From Veillonellaceae bacterium SB90 (GTDB taxonomy: Bacteria > Bacillota > Negativicutes > Selenomonadales > Selenomonadaceae): a stretch of DNA of 64,000 bases. Of this stretch, positions 50,880-57,900 are shown piece after piece (within the stretch, counting starts at the first letter, position 1; every line of letters begins with the position of its first letter). The notes beneath the pieces are model-generated. The model had not been told where the DNA came from, ran no database searches, and worked only from the letters and a program-made list of their open reading frames with translations. The stretch spans positions 124,001 through 188,000 of the forward strand of contig CABJCJ010000001.1 of the NCBI GenBank assembly GCA_902364065.1. Direction: 5' to 3'. Both the position numbers and the translations under genes were made by a program.

Positions 50880-51496
50880 TACGTTTTATCCTGGTCCGCC
50901 ATGGCCAGACGGAGTGGAATGTGGGCGGCCGCTATCAGGGCCAGTCTGATGTGGCCCTGACGGAGGAGGGACGTCAGCAGGCAAGGCTCCTCGCCGAGAA
51001 CTTTCCCGTGGCGGAAGTCCACCGGATCTATGCGAGTGACCTCAAGCGGGCTTCGGAGACGGCCGATATCATCGCGGCGCGCTTCGGTCTGCCCGTGACC
51101 AAGGACAAGATTTTCCGTGAACTGTCCTTCGGCGACTGGGAAGGCCTGACCTATAAGGAAATTGTCTCGCGCTGGCCGGATGCCATGGAGAATTTCCTGC
51201 GCCATCCGGACAAGCTCAACATTCCGCACGGTGAGACGTTCCAGGAAGTCCAGCAGCGCGCGCTGACAGGCTTGCACGCCATCATGGCAGACCCTGCAAA
51301 TGAGGACAAGACCGTTGTCATCGTCGCGCATGGCGCCATCCTGCGCACCATCCTGACGGCACAGCTCCACATGTCCCTCGAATACGCCTGGAGCATCCGG
51401 CAGTTCAACACGGCTGTCAACATCGTGCGCTACGATGAGGGCCGTCCAACCGTGGAACTCATCAACGGCACGGCACATCTCGGCAAGCTGCGCTGA
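50876..51496 (+). CDS. cobC: alpha-ribazole phosphatase-like histidine phosphatase CobC
   Basis: Phosphatase of the phosphoglycerate-mutase superfamily, 206 residues. The catalytic RHGQTEWN is near residue 8, YASDLKRASETADII follows, and the second His is in VIVAHGAILRTIL. Placed last in the cobalamin cluster, overlapping cobD by four bases, it most likely removes phosphate from alpha-ribazole phosphate or from cobalamin phosphate. On sequence alone it could be a general histidine phosphatase. Confidence 0.85.
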   Translation: MIRFILVRHGQTEWNVGGRYQGQSDVALTEEGRQQARLLAENFPVAEVHRIYASDLKRASETADIIAARFGLPVTKDKIFRELSFGDWEGLTYKEIVSRWPDAMENFLRHPDKLNIPHGETFQEVQQRALTGLHAIMADPANEDKTVVIVAHGAILRTILTAQLHMSLEYAWSIRQFNTAVNIVRYDEGRPTVELINGTAHLGKLR

Positions 51497-51555
51497 CGGG
51501 CTGACTTTTCCACAAGCGGCAGTGGAAAAAATCGTGGAAAAGCCTAAAAAATTCC

Positions 51556-51584
51556 TTGACGAACAGCCTGTTTTTGAGTAGAAT
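51556..51584 (+). promoter_or_regulatory. sigma-A promoter of rplM-rpsI
   Basis: TTGACG at 51556-51561, a 17-base spacer and TAGAAT at 51579-51584. The remaining leader is about 100 bases. Ribosomal L13 leaders with regulatory folds are known in other Firmicutes; I could not verify one here. Confidence 0.75.
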
Positions 51585-51691
51585 AGTTCTATGTGATGTC
51601 ACGTCATGTGTTTCCATAAGCCCCGGAGGCATACGATGGTTGCATCATATATGCTGAAACCAACAATTGAAATTATTAGGGGGGAAATCGC

Positions 51692-52132
51692 ATGAAGACA
51701 ACGTTTATGGCAAATGCATCCAATATCGAGCGCAAATGGTATGTTGTAGACGCTGAAGGCCAGACGGTCGGCCGCCTCGCAGCCGAAGTCGCTAAAGTTC
51801 TTCGCGGTAAAAATAAACCGACTTTTACTCCGCACGTTGACACGGGTGATTATGTCATCGTCATCAATGCAGAGAAGGTAAAATTCACGGGTAAGAAACT
51901 TACGGATAAGACGTATTTCCGTCATTCCGGTTATCAGGGCGGCACGACGTTCACGGCTGCCGGCCAGATGCTGGAGAAGTTCCCGGAGCGCGTTCTTGAG
52001 CATGCAATCAAAGGCATGCTGCCGAAGAACCGTCTCGGCGCGCAGATGTACCGCAAGCTCAGCGTTTACGCTGGTCCGGAGCATCCGCATGCAGCTCAGA
52101 AGCCGGAAAAGCTTGAGCTGAACATCCGCTAA
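51692..52132 (+). CDS. rplM: 50S ribosomal protein L13
   Basis: Early assembly protein of the large ribosomal subunit, 146 residues, standard length. [49 protein letters not shown] and [22 protein letters not shown] are the L13 signatures. AGGGGGGAAA precedes the ATG. It forms the universal rplM-rpsI pair with the next gene, 25 bases downstream. Confidence 0.98.
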   Translation: MKTTFMANASNIERKWYVVDAEGQTVGRLAAEVAKVLRGKNKPTFTPHVDTGDYVIVINAEKVKFTGKKLTDKTYFRHSGYQGGTTFTAAGQMLEKFPERVLEHAIKGMLPKNRLGAQMYRKLSVYAGPEHPHAAQKPEKLELNIR

Positions 52133-52157
52133 TACTGGAAAGGGAGGAACATAACAC

Positions 52158-52550
52158 ATGGCAGAAGTCATCTACTACGGCACTGGCCGCAGAAAGTCGT
52201 CCGTTGCCCGTGTTCGTCTGGTTCCAGGCGAGGGCAAAGTCACGATCAATGGTCGCGACATGGAAGAGTATTTTGGTCTCAAGACTCTCGAACTCATCGT
52301 TCGTCAGCCGCTGAACCTCACGGAGACGGTTGACAAGTACGACGTCATCGCAAATGTTGCTGGTGGCGGCGTTACGGGTCAGGCTGGCGCAATCCGTCAC
52401 GGCATCACGCGCGCCCTGATGGAGATGAACGCAGAGCTCCGTCCGGCCCTCAAGAAGGCTGGTTTCGTCACGCGCGACCCGCGCGAGAAAGAGCGCCGCA
52501 AGTACGGCCTCAAGAAAGCCCGCAAGGCTTCCCAGTTCTCGAAGCGTTAA
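52158..52550 (+). CDS. rpsI: 30S ribosomal protein S9
   Basis: Small-subunit protein, 130 residues, whose C-terminal tail reaches the P-site t[22 protein letters not shown] at the N-terminus, [22 protein letters not shown] in the middle, and the basic end [12 protein letters not shown] are typical and complete. Its last codons (CCAGTTCTCGAAGCG, 52532-52546) recur exactly at 53233-53247 outside any gene. Confidence 0.98.
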   Translation: MAEVIYYGTGRRKSSVARVRLVPGEGKVTINGRDMEEYFGLKTLELIVRQPLNLTETVDKYDVIANVAGGGVTGQAGAIRHGITRALMEMNAELRPALKKAGFVTRDPREKERRKYGLKKARKASQFSKR

Positions 52551-52575
52551 TCGCTCGTTTCATACGAACATACAG

Positions 52576-52607
52576 ATCCCATCGGTCATTGGCCGGTGGG
52601 ATTTTTT
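52576..52607 (+). terminator. terminator after rpsI (first copy of a terminator-promoter cassette)
   Basis: ATCCCA-CGG (52576-52584) pairs with CCG-TGGGAT (52593-52602), followed by six T. The loop and right arm share CATTGGCCGG with the terminator at 55304-55338. Confidence 0.85.
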
Positions 52608-52613
52608 GATATG

Positions 52614-52642
52614 TTGTCAATCCTTGTGAATCCTAGTAAAAT
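52614..52642 (+). promoter_or_regulatory. promoter of the Rpn-like gene (cassette copy 1)
   Basis: TTGTCA at 52614-52619, a 17-base spacer and TAAAAT at 52637-52642. The spacer and flanks are almost identical to the promoter at 55345-55373. Confidence 0.65.
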
Positions 52643-52663
52643 GGAGGTAGAAAGGCAGGTGGA

Positions 52664-53137
52664 GTGCCAAAGGACAGGAGAAACTCCATCAACCGCTACC
52701 GGATGACAGAAGAGCGCCTGCACGGGAAATACCGCGCAGAGCAGTGGCAGTATAATCTCTTGAATGTCGTCATGCTGTATCTCGGCAATCGCAAGACGCA
52801 GGACAGCCTGATTGAGATGCTGCGCATCATCTTCAAGGAGAAGGCACCCGCGTTGGAGAAGAAGCAGCAGTTGGAGGAAGAATACGGCATCCATCTGACA
52901 GAGGATGAGACAAAGGAGCTGAAAAAAATGTGTAACTTAAGCGAGGGCGTCTATAATGACGGATTTAATAACGGATTTGATAATGGAGTCAATGTCGGCA
53001 CCCTTAATCGAGCGAAAGAGGATTTGCAGAATCTCATCGAGAGTACAGGCTGGTCTTTGGAGAAAGCGATGCAGGTACTGCGCATCCCTCTCGAGGAGAA
53101 AGACCATTACGAGAAGGCGCTGAAAAAGGAGCATTAA
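52664..53137 (+). pseudogene. N-terminally truncated Rpn/PD-(D/E)XK transposase-like protein
   Basis: 157 codons corresponding to the C-terminal half of Rpn-family (recombination-promoting nuclease/putative transposase) proteins. Family-like features are QWQYNLLNVVMLYLGNRKT, a helical region with EKKQQLEEEYGI, and the end region MCNLSEGVYNDGFNNGFDNG, whose G-x-x-x-G spacing is typical of the variable tails of these proteins. The nuclease core with the PD-D/EXK residues is absent, so catalytic activity is not expected. It starts at a GTG close behind a promoter, so a short protein may still be made. The likely history is deletion of the 5' half, leaving promoter and tail fused. Confidence 0.6.
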
Positions 53138-53141
53138 CAAC

Positions 53142-53171
53142 GTTTATCGCATTGTGTCTGTTGCGATAAAC
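53142..53171. repeat. perfect 10-bp inverted repeat after the Rpn-like gene
   Basis: GTTTATCGCA (53142-53151) and TGCGATAAAC (53162-53171) form an exact stem with a 10-base loop, five bases after the Rpn-like stop. No T-run follows, so it is not a standard terminator. Confidence 0.6.
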
Positions 53172-53188
53172 TATACGCGCAATATACA
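53161..53188 (+). promoter_or_regulatory. candidate promoter originally serving the nitroreductase gene
   Basis: TTGCGA at 53161-53166, a 16-base spacer and TATACA at 53183-53188. Downstream, AAAGGA at 53253-53258 would be a ribosome binding site seven bases before the point where the insertion sequence begins. Both now lie on the far side of the element from the nitroreductase coding sequence. Confidence 0.35.
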
Positions 53189-53232
53189 AAGAGACTGTTG
53201 AAGCCTTATAGATAAGGGATTTTCGGCGTCAT

Positions 53233-53247
53233 CCAGTTCTCGAAGCG
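53233..53247. repeat. 15-bp exact repeat of the rpsI 3' end
   Basis: CCAGTTCTCGAAGCG here equals 52532-52546 at the end of rpsI, in direct orientation about 700 bases apart. It could be a trace of recombination, or chance. Confidence 0.4.
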
Positions 53248-53267
53248 AAACGAAAGGATGAAGACAT

Positions 53268-53400
53268 GTCAACTACCGCCACTTATAGAAGTGGCGGCTT
53301 GTAAGTCGAAACTGCATAGGTAGTAACGACATCCTAAGATGCCTCCCTATATTCGCCTACATCATCGGGTGATTGACAGCACCCGCTTTACCAAGGAGTT
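53268..53400 (-). ncRNA. probable omega RNA (right-end guide RNA of TnpB)
   Basis: The non-coding stretch after the tnpB stop, on the same strand, ends at the element's right end with a 9-bp stem (53276-53284 with 53289-53297, loop of four). In studied TnpB systems such right-end transcripts bind TnpB, and the bases just outside the element act as guide. Here the guide would be the complement of about 53248-53267. Inferred from architecture; transcription is not shown. Confidence 0.5.
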
Positions 53401-54635
53401 TACTCCGAGGCAGTCGTTATTCGTTCATATCGAGGATTGTTGTCTCCAGAAATCCACATAGTTCCGAGAAGCTGGATATTCATGGCTCCGATACGGTCAT
53501 CGTTGGACTGGTAGCCACACTGACAACTATACAGGTGCTTATGGTGGTCCCGGTTTTCCTTGTGGATGGTGCCACATTTTGGGCAACGCTGAGACGTATA
53601 TCTTGCCGATACCTTCAGGACTTCCGAACGGTTCTCGTGAGCCTTGTAAGTTAGGAACTGCTCCAACTGGTAGAACGCCCAGCTCCGCAAATCGTAGTTC
53701 TGTTTCGCGGTTCTGGAAAGATTGCTTTCTTCGAAGCTGACGCCAGCAAGGTCCTCGAGTACGAAAAGCGTATCTTTGCCGTATTTCTGTACGAGTGTCT
53801 TAGAAATCTGATGGTTCACATCAGACATCCAACGGTTCTCTCGCCCAGAGATAGCTTTGAGCTTGCGCTTTGCTGATTTTGTCCCTTTTGACTGGAGCTG
53901 TCTGCGTACTTCTTGGAATTTATGGCGTTTGGTGGCAATCTTTTTGCCAGAGACGAACTCTGTCTTGCCTTGCTCGTCATAGCTGACTGCAAGGAAACGA
54001 AGCCCGCGGTCGATGCCGACAACATGACGGACACTCTCCTTCTGGAAATCCTCGACCGTCTTGGTGATAGGGATATGCAGATACCATCTCCCTTTCAGTT
54101 CGACCAGTTTGGCAGTACCAAGTTGATAGGAACCATCAAGGTATCCAGCGAAATGTTCGCCATCAAAACTACACTTGATTCTTTTACCGAGCGTATTGAT
54201 GGACAGGACTCGCCCGTCATCTATAAAGCTGTAGTCTCGGTTACGGACTAAGTCAGCCTGCGGCCGGCGAAAGAATACGGGTTTCCAGAGCCATTCCAAA
54301 GTCTTAGGGATGCGTTGCCAGTTGCTATTTTCGTCTTTGTATCTATAAGGATTTTGAAATAACTGTTGTTTTACAGTCTTGTATCTGGCAATCGTCGTCT
54401 TAATAGAAGACTGTGCTAACTGCGATTTCAAGCCGAACAAGCCACGAAGGCTACTATACAGTTTCTTGTTGAGGCTTTGGTAAGCCAAGTCAAATTGGTT
54501 GTCGAAAATGTATTGAGACACGAAGTTGCAAGCCTGACGGTACTGCTCTGTCATTTGGCGGAATAATGCTTCCTGTTCAGGAGTAACATGTATGCGAAGT
54601 TTTATCGTTTTGGTTAGGTTGGACACTTTTCTCAC
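53400..54635 (-). CDS. tnpB: TnpB RNA-guided endonuclease
   Basis: 411-residue TnpB/OrfB protein with an N-terminal helix-turn-helix and wedge region (TKTIKLRIHVTPEQEALFRQ) and a RuvC-like nuclease core. The three acidic residues are present: Asp209 in GIDRGLRF, Glu294 in VLEDLAGV and Asp380 in NDDRIGAMNI. The zinc ribbon Cys351, Cys354, Cys371 and Cys373 (CPKCG, CQCG) is complete. No frameshift or stop is seen, so it may be active. Known TnpB proteins cut DNA next to a short motif matched by the right-end RNA, which helps keep the element at its site. It is antisense to the neighbouring genes. Confidence 0.93.
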   Translation of the reverse strand: MRKVSNLTKTIKLRIHVTPEQEALFRQMTEQYRQACNFVSQYIFDNQFDLAYQSLNKKLYSSLRGLFGLKSQLAQSSIKTTIARYKTVKQQLFQNPYRYKDENSNWQRIPKTLEWLWKPVFFRRPQADLVRNRDYSFIDDGRVLSINTLGKRIKCSFDGEHFAGYLDGSYQLGTAKLVELKGRWYLHIPITKTVEDFQKESVRHVVGIDRGLRFLAVSYDEQGKTEFVSGKKIATKRHKFQEVRRQLQSKGTKSAKRKLKAISGRENRWMSDVNHQISKTLVQKYGKDTLFVLEDLAGVSFEESNLSRTAKQNYDLRSWAFYQLEQFLTYKAHENRSEVLKVSARYTSQRCPKCGTIHKENRDHHKHLYSCQCGYQSNDDRIGAMNIQLLGTMWISGDNNPRYERITTASE

Positions 54636-54721
54636 CTGCCTTTCTAAAATGTATATTACTTCATCAAAAATATTATAACATAGTTTTGCTGAAGTTCTAG
54701 TTGATAAGAAAGTGAGGTGAA

Positions 54722-54766
54722 GCGGGCATTCCTCTCCAACCTAAGAGGTCGGAGTATCCTGCCCGC
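54722..54766. repeat. left-end hairpin of the tnpB element
   Basis: GCGGGCA (54722-54728) pairs with TGCCCGC (54760-54766), and inside it CCTCT (54731-54735) pairs with AGAGG (54744-54748), or alternatively the CTCC-ACCT region pairs with AGGT-GGAG. Such imperfect hairpins are recognised at IS200/IS605-type ends. It stops seven bases before the nitroreductase ATG. Confidence 0.65.
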
Positions 54767-54772
54767 ATTTAG

Positions 54773-55288
54773 ATGACATTCATGGAATTGGCAAAGGAAA
54801 GATTTTCGGTTCGGAAATTCAGTGACAAGCCGATTGAAAAGGAAAAACTGGACGCCATCCTGGAGGCGGGGCGCATTGCTCCTACCGGCCATAATTACCA
54901 GCCGTACCGGGTGTACGTTCTTAAGAGCCCGGAAGCACTGGAGAAGATACGGGGACTCACGCGCTGCGCCTTCAATGCACCGGTGGTGCTGATGGTAACG
55001 GTGCGCAAGGATGAAGAATGGGTCAATCCCTTTGAGCACAGCATCCGTGCGGGTGAACAGGATGCCAGCATCGTGGCCACGCACATGATGCTGGAAGCTT
55101 GGGAACTCGGCATCGGGTCCTGCTGGGTAAACTTTTTCCCGGTGACGAAGACGGCGGATGCTTTCAATCTGGAACTGAATGAAGTGCCTTTGCTGCTGCT
55201 GCCAATTGGCTACGCTGCGGCGGGAGCAAAGGCTGCCCCTCTGCACATGCAGCGCAGGAGTAACGAGGAACTCGTGAAAGTCTTGTAA
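54773..55288 (+). CDS. nitroreductase-family protein
   Basis: FMN-dependent oxidoreductase of 171 residues. MELAKERFSVRKFSDKPIEKEK is the standard N-terminal end with the Arg/Ser FMN contacts, APTGHNYQPYRVYVL follows, and LGIGSCWVNFF and LLLPIGYAA close the fold. The N-terminus looks complete at ATG 54773, but no ribosome binding site or promoter lies between it and the tnpB element's left end. Reading across the element, AAAGGATGAAGAC at 53253-53265 would be correctly placed before this ATG, so the element seems to have landed exactly between the binding site and the start codon. The gene is therefore probably poorly expressed now. Natural substrates are unknown. Confidence 0.88.
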   Translation: MTFMELAKERFSVRKFSDKPIEKEKLDAILEAGRIAPTGHNYQPYRVYVLKSPEALEKIRGLTRCAFNAPVVLMVTVRKDEEWVNPFEHSIRAGEQDASIVATHMMLEAWELGIGSCWVNFFPVTKTADAFNLELNEVPLLLLPIGYAAAGAKAAPLHMQRRSNEELVKVL

Positions 55289-55303
55289 AACATGATGATG
55301 TCC

Positions 55304-55338
55304 AAAGTCCCACTGTGCATTGGCCGGCGGGACTTTTT
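55304..55338 (+). terminator. terminator after the nitroreductase gene (second cassette copy)
   Basis: AAAGTCCC (55304-55311) pairs with GGGACTTT (55329-55336), followed by T. CATTGGCCGG in the loop is shared with the rpsI terminator. Confidence 0.85.
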
Positions 55339-55344
55339 GATGTG

Positions 55345-55373
55345 TTGTCAATCCCTAGGAATCCTAGTAGAAT
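55345..55373 (+). promoter_or_regulatory. promoter of the PAS-GGDEF gene (cassette copy 2)
   Basis: TTGTCA at 55345-55350, a 17-base spacer and TAGAAT at 55368-55373. It matches the promoter at 52614-52642 at nearly every base, including the spacer. Confidence 0.7.
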
Positions 55374-55416
55374 AGAGATAGAATAGATTGGAACGAATAT
55401 GCAGAAAGGCATTGTC

Positions 55417-56424
55417 ATGAGCAATATTTCGGGGAAATTTTCAGGGAAACATAAACTGGAGCCGGGAGGCGTGGATGGACGCGTGGATATGCTGCAGGGC
55501 GTAGCAGGAGGCTTTGCAGAAGGAAACCAGATGCTGAGGACGCTGATGGATGCCATGCCAATCGGCTGCTACGTGCTGCGGCCGGATCATACGGTGCTGT
55601 ACTGGAATCCTGCGGCGGAGCGGCTTCTGGGCTTCTCGGCGGAAGAGATGCAGGGCAGGCGGTGCGTGGATATGCCGCTTGGCTGTTCCTTCACGGACAG
55701 CAGCCGTATCGGCTCGCACTGTCCGGCAATCATTGCCTATGCGACGGGCAAGCCCCGGACGCTGGAGATGTTCATGCGGCGCAAGGATGGCAGGGACGTT
55801 CTGCTGCGCAATACGTTGGTGCCGCTGAAGGATGAGGAGGGAACGGTCCGGGAGCTCGTTTCATTCTTTGTCCCGCTGACAGAGGAAAATTACGATCAGG
55901 GGCTGGTAAAGGCTATCTATGAGACAGCGACGCGGGATCCGCTCACATGCCTGCCCGGACGGAAATTCATGGAAGTCTGCCTGGATGAGGCGATGGAAAT
56001 TTATCGGCGGACGGAGCAGCCGTTTGCCGTACTCTTTGCCGATGTCAATAATTTCCATGACATCAATAATACATATGGCCATGCGGTGGGGGACGACCTT
56101 CTTCGTGCGTTCGGGATCGCCCTGCGGCAGTATGGCAGGAAAGCTGACCGGTTCTGCCGCTGGGGCGGAGACGAATTCGTGGGGTTGCTGCATCTGAAGC
56201 AGCCGGATGACATCAAGGGGGCGGCGCAACGTTTCCTGAGGATTGCCAGCGACTGTGAGACAACGGAAAACGGACAGACGATATCCTGCCGTGCGGCAAT
56301 CGGCATCACTGTCGTCCGTAAAGACGATACCATCCACACCATCGTCGCGCGCGCTGACCACTACATGTACCTGGCCAAAAAGCGCAAAGAGGACCAGATT
56401 GTCACAGACTTTGATTTTGATTGA
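55417..56424 (+). CDS. PAS-GGDEF diguanylate cyclase
   Basis: Makes cyclic di-GMP. About 335 residues: an N-terminal PAS domain (about 40-155; MDAMPIGCYVLRPDHTVLYWN, then FMRRKDGRDVLLRNT) and a C-terminal GGDEF domain with DPLTCLPGR, FADVNNFHDINNTYGH and the active-site GGDEF at 250-254. The product-inhibition site RKAD lies exactly five residues before it, so feedback control is expected. No membrane helix is present. Start 55417 is preferred to ATG 55399 because AGAAAGG at 55403-55409 then fits. It is driven by the duplicated cassette promoter and precedes a rhodanese-TtcA gene by 36 bases. Confidence 0.92.
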   Translation: MSNISGKFSGKHKLEPGGVDGRVDMLQGVAGGFAEGNQMLRTLMDAMPIGCYVLRPDHTVLYWNPAAERLLGFSAEEMQGRRCVDMPLGCSFTDSSRIGSHCPAIIAYATGKPRTLEMFMRRKDGRDVLLRNTLVPLKDEEGTVRELVSFFVPLTEENYDQGLVKAIYETATRDPLTCLPGRKFMEVCLDEAMEIYRRTEQPFAVLFADVNNFHDINNTYGHAVGDDLLRAFGIALRQYGRKADRFCRWGGDEFVGLLHLKQPDDIKGAAQRFLRIASDCETTENGQTISCRAAIGITVVRKDDTIHTIVARADHYMYLAKKRKEDQIVTDFDFD

Positions 56425-56460
56425 TACAGGGAATAAAGGAAAAGGAAGAACATACAGGAT

Positions 56461-57639
56461 ATGACCATTTTTATGGACGATTGGAAGAAGAAACAGGAAA
56501 TTACCGTGGAAGAACTGGCGGCACTTAGCCCGGACGAGGTCTGCCTCGTGGACATCCGCGATGAGGTGGCGTTTGAACGCGGCTCGCTGCCGGGCGCGCA
56601 GAATCTGAATCCCTTGGAATTGCAGCAGGGGGGATACGATCTGCCGGAGGAAAAACTCATCGTCTGCATCTGCATGTGGGGCAAGATCAGCCTTGGCCTC
56701 GCGCAGAATCTTTGTCAGCAGGGCTATACGGCCGTTTCCTTGCAGGGGGGCTATGCCCTCTGGCTGCAGCGGAAACTGGAACGTGAGACGGCCGAGGCAG
56801 CGGAGGACGAGGAGCGCCTCAAGCGTATCGAAGGCTCTCTGCGCAAGAAGTTCAAGAGCAGGATATCCAGCAAATTCGTCGAGGCCATCTGCAAATTCGA
56901 GCTCGTGCGCCCGGGCGACAAGATTGCGGTCTGCATCTCGGGCGGCAAGGACTCGATGCTCATGGCGAAGCTCTTCCAGGACCTCAAGCGTCACAACAAG
57001 TTCCCGTTCGAGCTCGTCTTTCTCTGCATGGATCCCGGCTACAACGAGATGAACCGGCGCATCATCGAGGAGAACGCCAAGCTGTTGCACGTGCCGCTGA
57101 CATTCTTCTCGACGGATATCTTCGAGTCGGTCTTCCATGTGGAGGAATCTCCGTGCTACCTCTGCGCCAAGATGCGCCGTGGCTATCTCTACCGCAAGGC
57201 CCGCGCGCTCGGCTGCAATAAGATCGCACTCGGCCATCACTTCGACGATGTGATCGAGACGAATCTCATGAGCATGCTCTATTCCGGTGCCATCCGCACG
57301 ATGATGCCGAAGGTCAGAAGCACGAGCTGCCCGGGCATGGAGCTCATCCGGCCGCTCTACTACATCCATGAGGCAGACATCAAGCACTGGCGTGATGACA
57401 ATGGCCTCTACTTTATCCAGTGTGCCTGCAAATTCACCGAGACGTGCTCGACCTGCCACACGGACGGCACGACGGACTCCAAGCGCCTCGAAGTCAAGAA
57501 GCTCATCGCGAAGCTCGCGGATACGAACCGTCAGGTCCCCGGCAACATCTTCCATGCCCTTGAGAATGTCAATCTCGACACGGTCCTGAAGTACAGGCAG
57601 GCAGGCAAAGAACACAGCTTCCTGGAACAATACGATTAA
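56461..57639 (+). CDS. rhodanese domain fused to TtcA-like tRNA thiolation ATPase
   Basis: 392 residues joining two functions. Residues 12-105 form a rhodanese domain (VCLVDIRDEVAFERGSLPGA) with the persulfide cysteine in the loop CMWGKIS (Cys71). Residues 125-390 form an adenine-hydrolase-like PP-loop domain: SGGKDSM at 160-166, CYLCAKMRRGYLYRKA with a CxxC pair, LGHHFDDVIETNLM, and CACKFTETCSTC toward the end. TtcA-type enzymes use a [4Fe-4S] cluster to insert sulfur into tRNA (2-thiocytidine 32). The fused rhodanese would deliver that sulfur directly. Substrate tRNA position is inferred from the family. ATG 56461 or 56473 could be the start. Confidence 0.85.
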   Translation: MTIFMDDWKKKQEITVEELAALSPDEVCLVDIRDEVAFERGSLPGAQNLNPLELQQGGYDLPEEKLIVCICMWGKISLGLAQNLCQQGYTAVSLQGGYALWLQRKLERETAEAAEDEERLKRIEGSLRKKFKSRISSKFVEAICKFELVRPGDKIAVCISGGKDSMLMAKLFQDLKRHNKFPFELVFLCMDPGYNEMNRRIIEENAKLLHVPLTFFSTDIFESVFHVEESPCYLCAKMRRGYLYRKARALGCNKIALGHHFDDVIETNLMSMLYSGAIRTMMPKVRSTSCPGMELIRPLYYIHEADIKHWRDDNGLYFIQCACKFTETCSTCHTDGTTDSKRLEVKKLIAKLADTNRQVPGNIFHALENVNLDTVLKYRQAGKEHSFLEQYD

Positions 57640-57644
57640 GCATC

Positions 57645-57671
57645 AGCCCCTCCGCTTTCGGCGGGGCTTTT
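57645..57671 (+). terminator. terminator after the rhodanese-TtcA gene
   Basis: GCCCC(T)CCG and CGG(C)GGGGC with a CTTT loop, followed by TTTT. Similar in sequence to the mdh terminator. Confidence 0.85.
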
Positions 57672-57728
57672 GCTGTCTTCGTGGCAGTCTGCAGGCAGAT
57701 TTTGCATTTCATGACAAAAAATGACCGT

Positions 57729-57768
57729 TTCGTGCTATTTTCATACAGGAGGTTCAAATCCGTGCTAT
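57729..57768. repeat. direct repeats TYCGTGCTAT, 30 bases apart
   Basis: TTCGTGCTAT at 57729-57738 and TCCGTGCTAT at 57759-57768, exactly 30 bases (about three helical turns) apart, upstream of the first LuxR-type regulator gene. Possible operator half sites. Confidence 0.35.
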
Positions 57769-57840
57769 CCTAAAAGCAAATGAATCTTATCTTTGCTTTA
57801 TTGTTTACCTGCATTTGGATTGAGAGCATCACAGCGTGAT

Positions 57841-57868
57841 TTTTGTGTGACATCTTTTGTGTGATATC
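57841..57868. repeat. tandem 14-bp repeat in the regulator leader
   Basis: TTTTGTGTGACATC at 57841-57854 is followed at once by TTTTGTGTGATATC at 57855-57868, 13 of 14 bases identical, 33 bases before the regulator start. Could be a binding site for autoregulation or replication slippage. Confidence 0.5.
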
Positions 57869-57900
57869 CCCCGCAGGCACTGGAAATGGAGGCGCGAATC

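Larger units (their letters stand above)
53268..54770 (-). mobile_element. tnpB-only insertion sequence of the IS605/IS1341 group
   Basis: About 1.5 kb containing only tnpB, read on the minus strand, with non-coding ends that can fold into hairpins and no terminal inverted repeats or target duplication, as in the single-strand-transposing IS200/IS605 superfamily. The left end (high coordinates) carries a long imperfect hairpin (54722-54766). The right end carries a 9-bp stem (53276-53297) and finishes with TTGAC on the minus strand. No tnpA is present, so movement would need a transposase supplied from elsewhere. Exact ends are inferred from hairpins and flanking sequence, with an uncertainty of a few bases. 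Confidence 0.75.

Noticed and set aside
53373..53654. Short plus-strand open frame antisense to the end of tnpB
   Set aside because: It overlaps tnpB and the proposed right-end RNA, has no ribosome binding site and no recognisable features.
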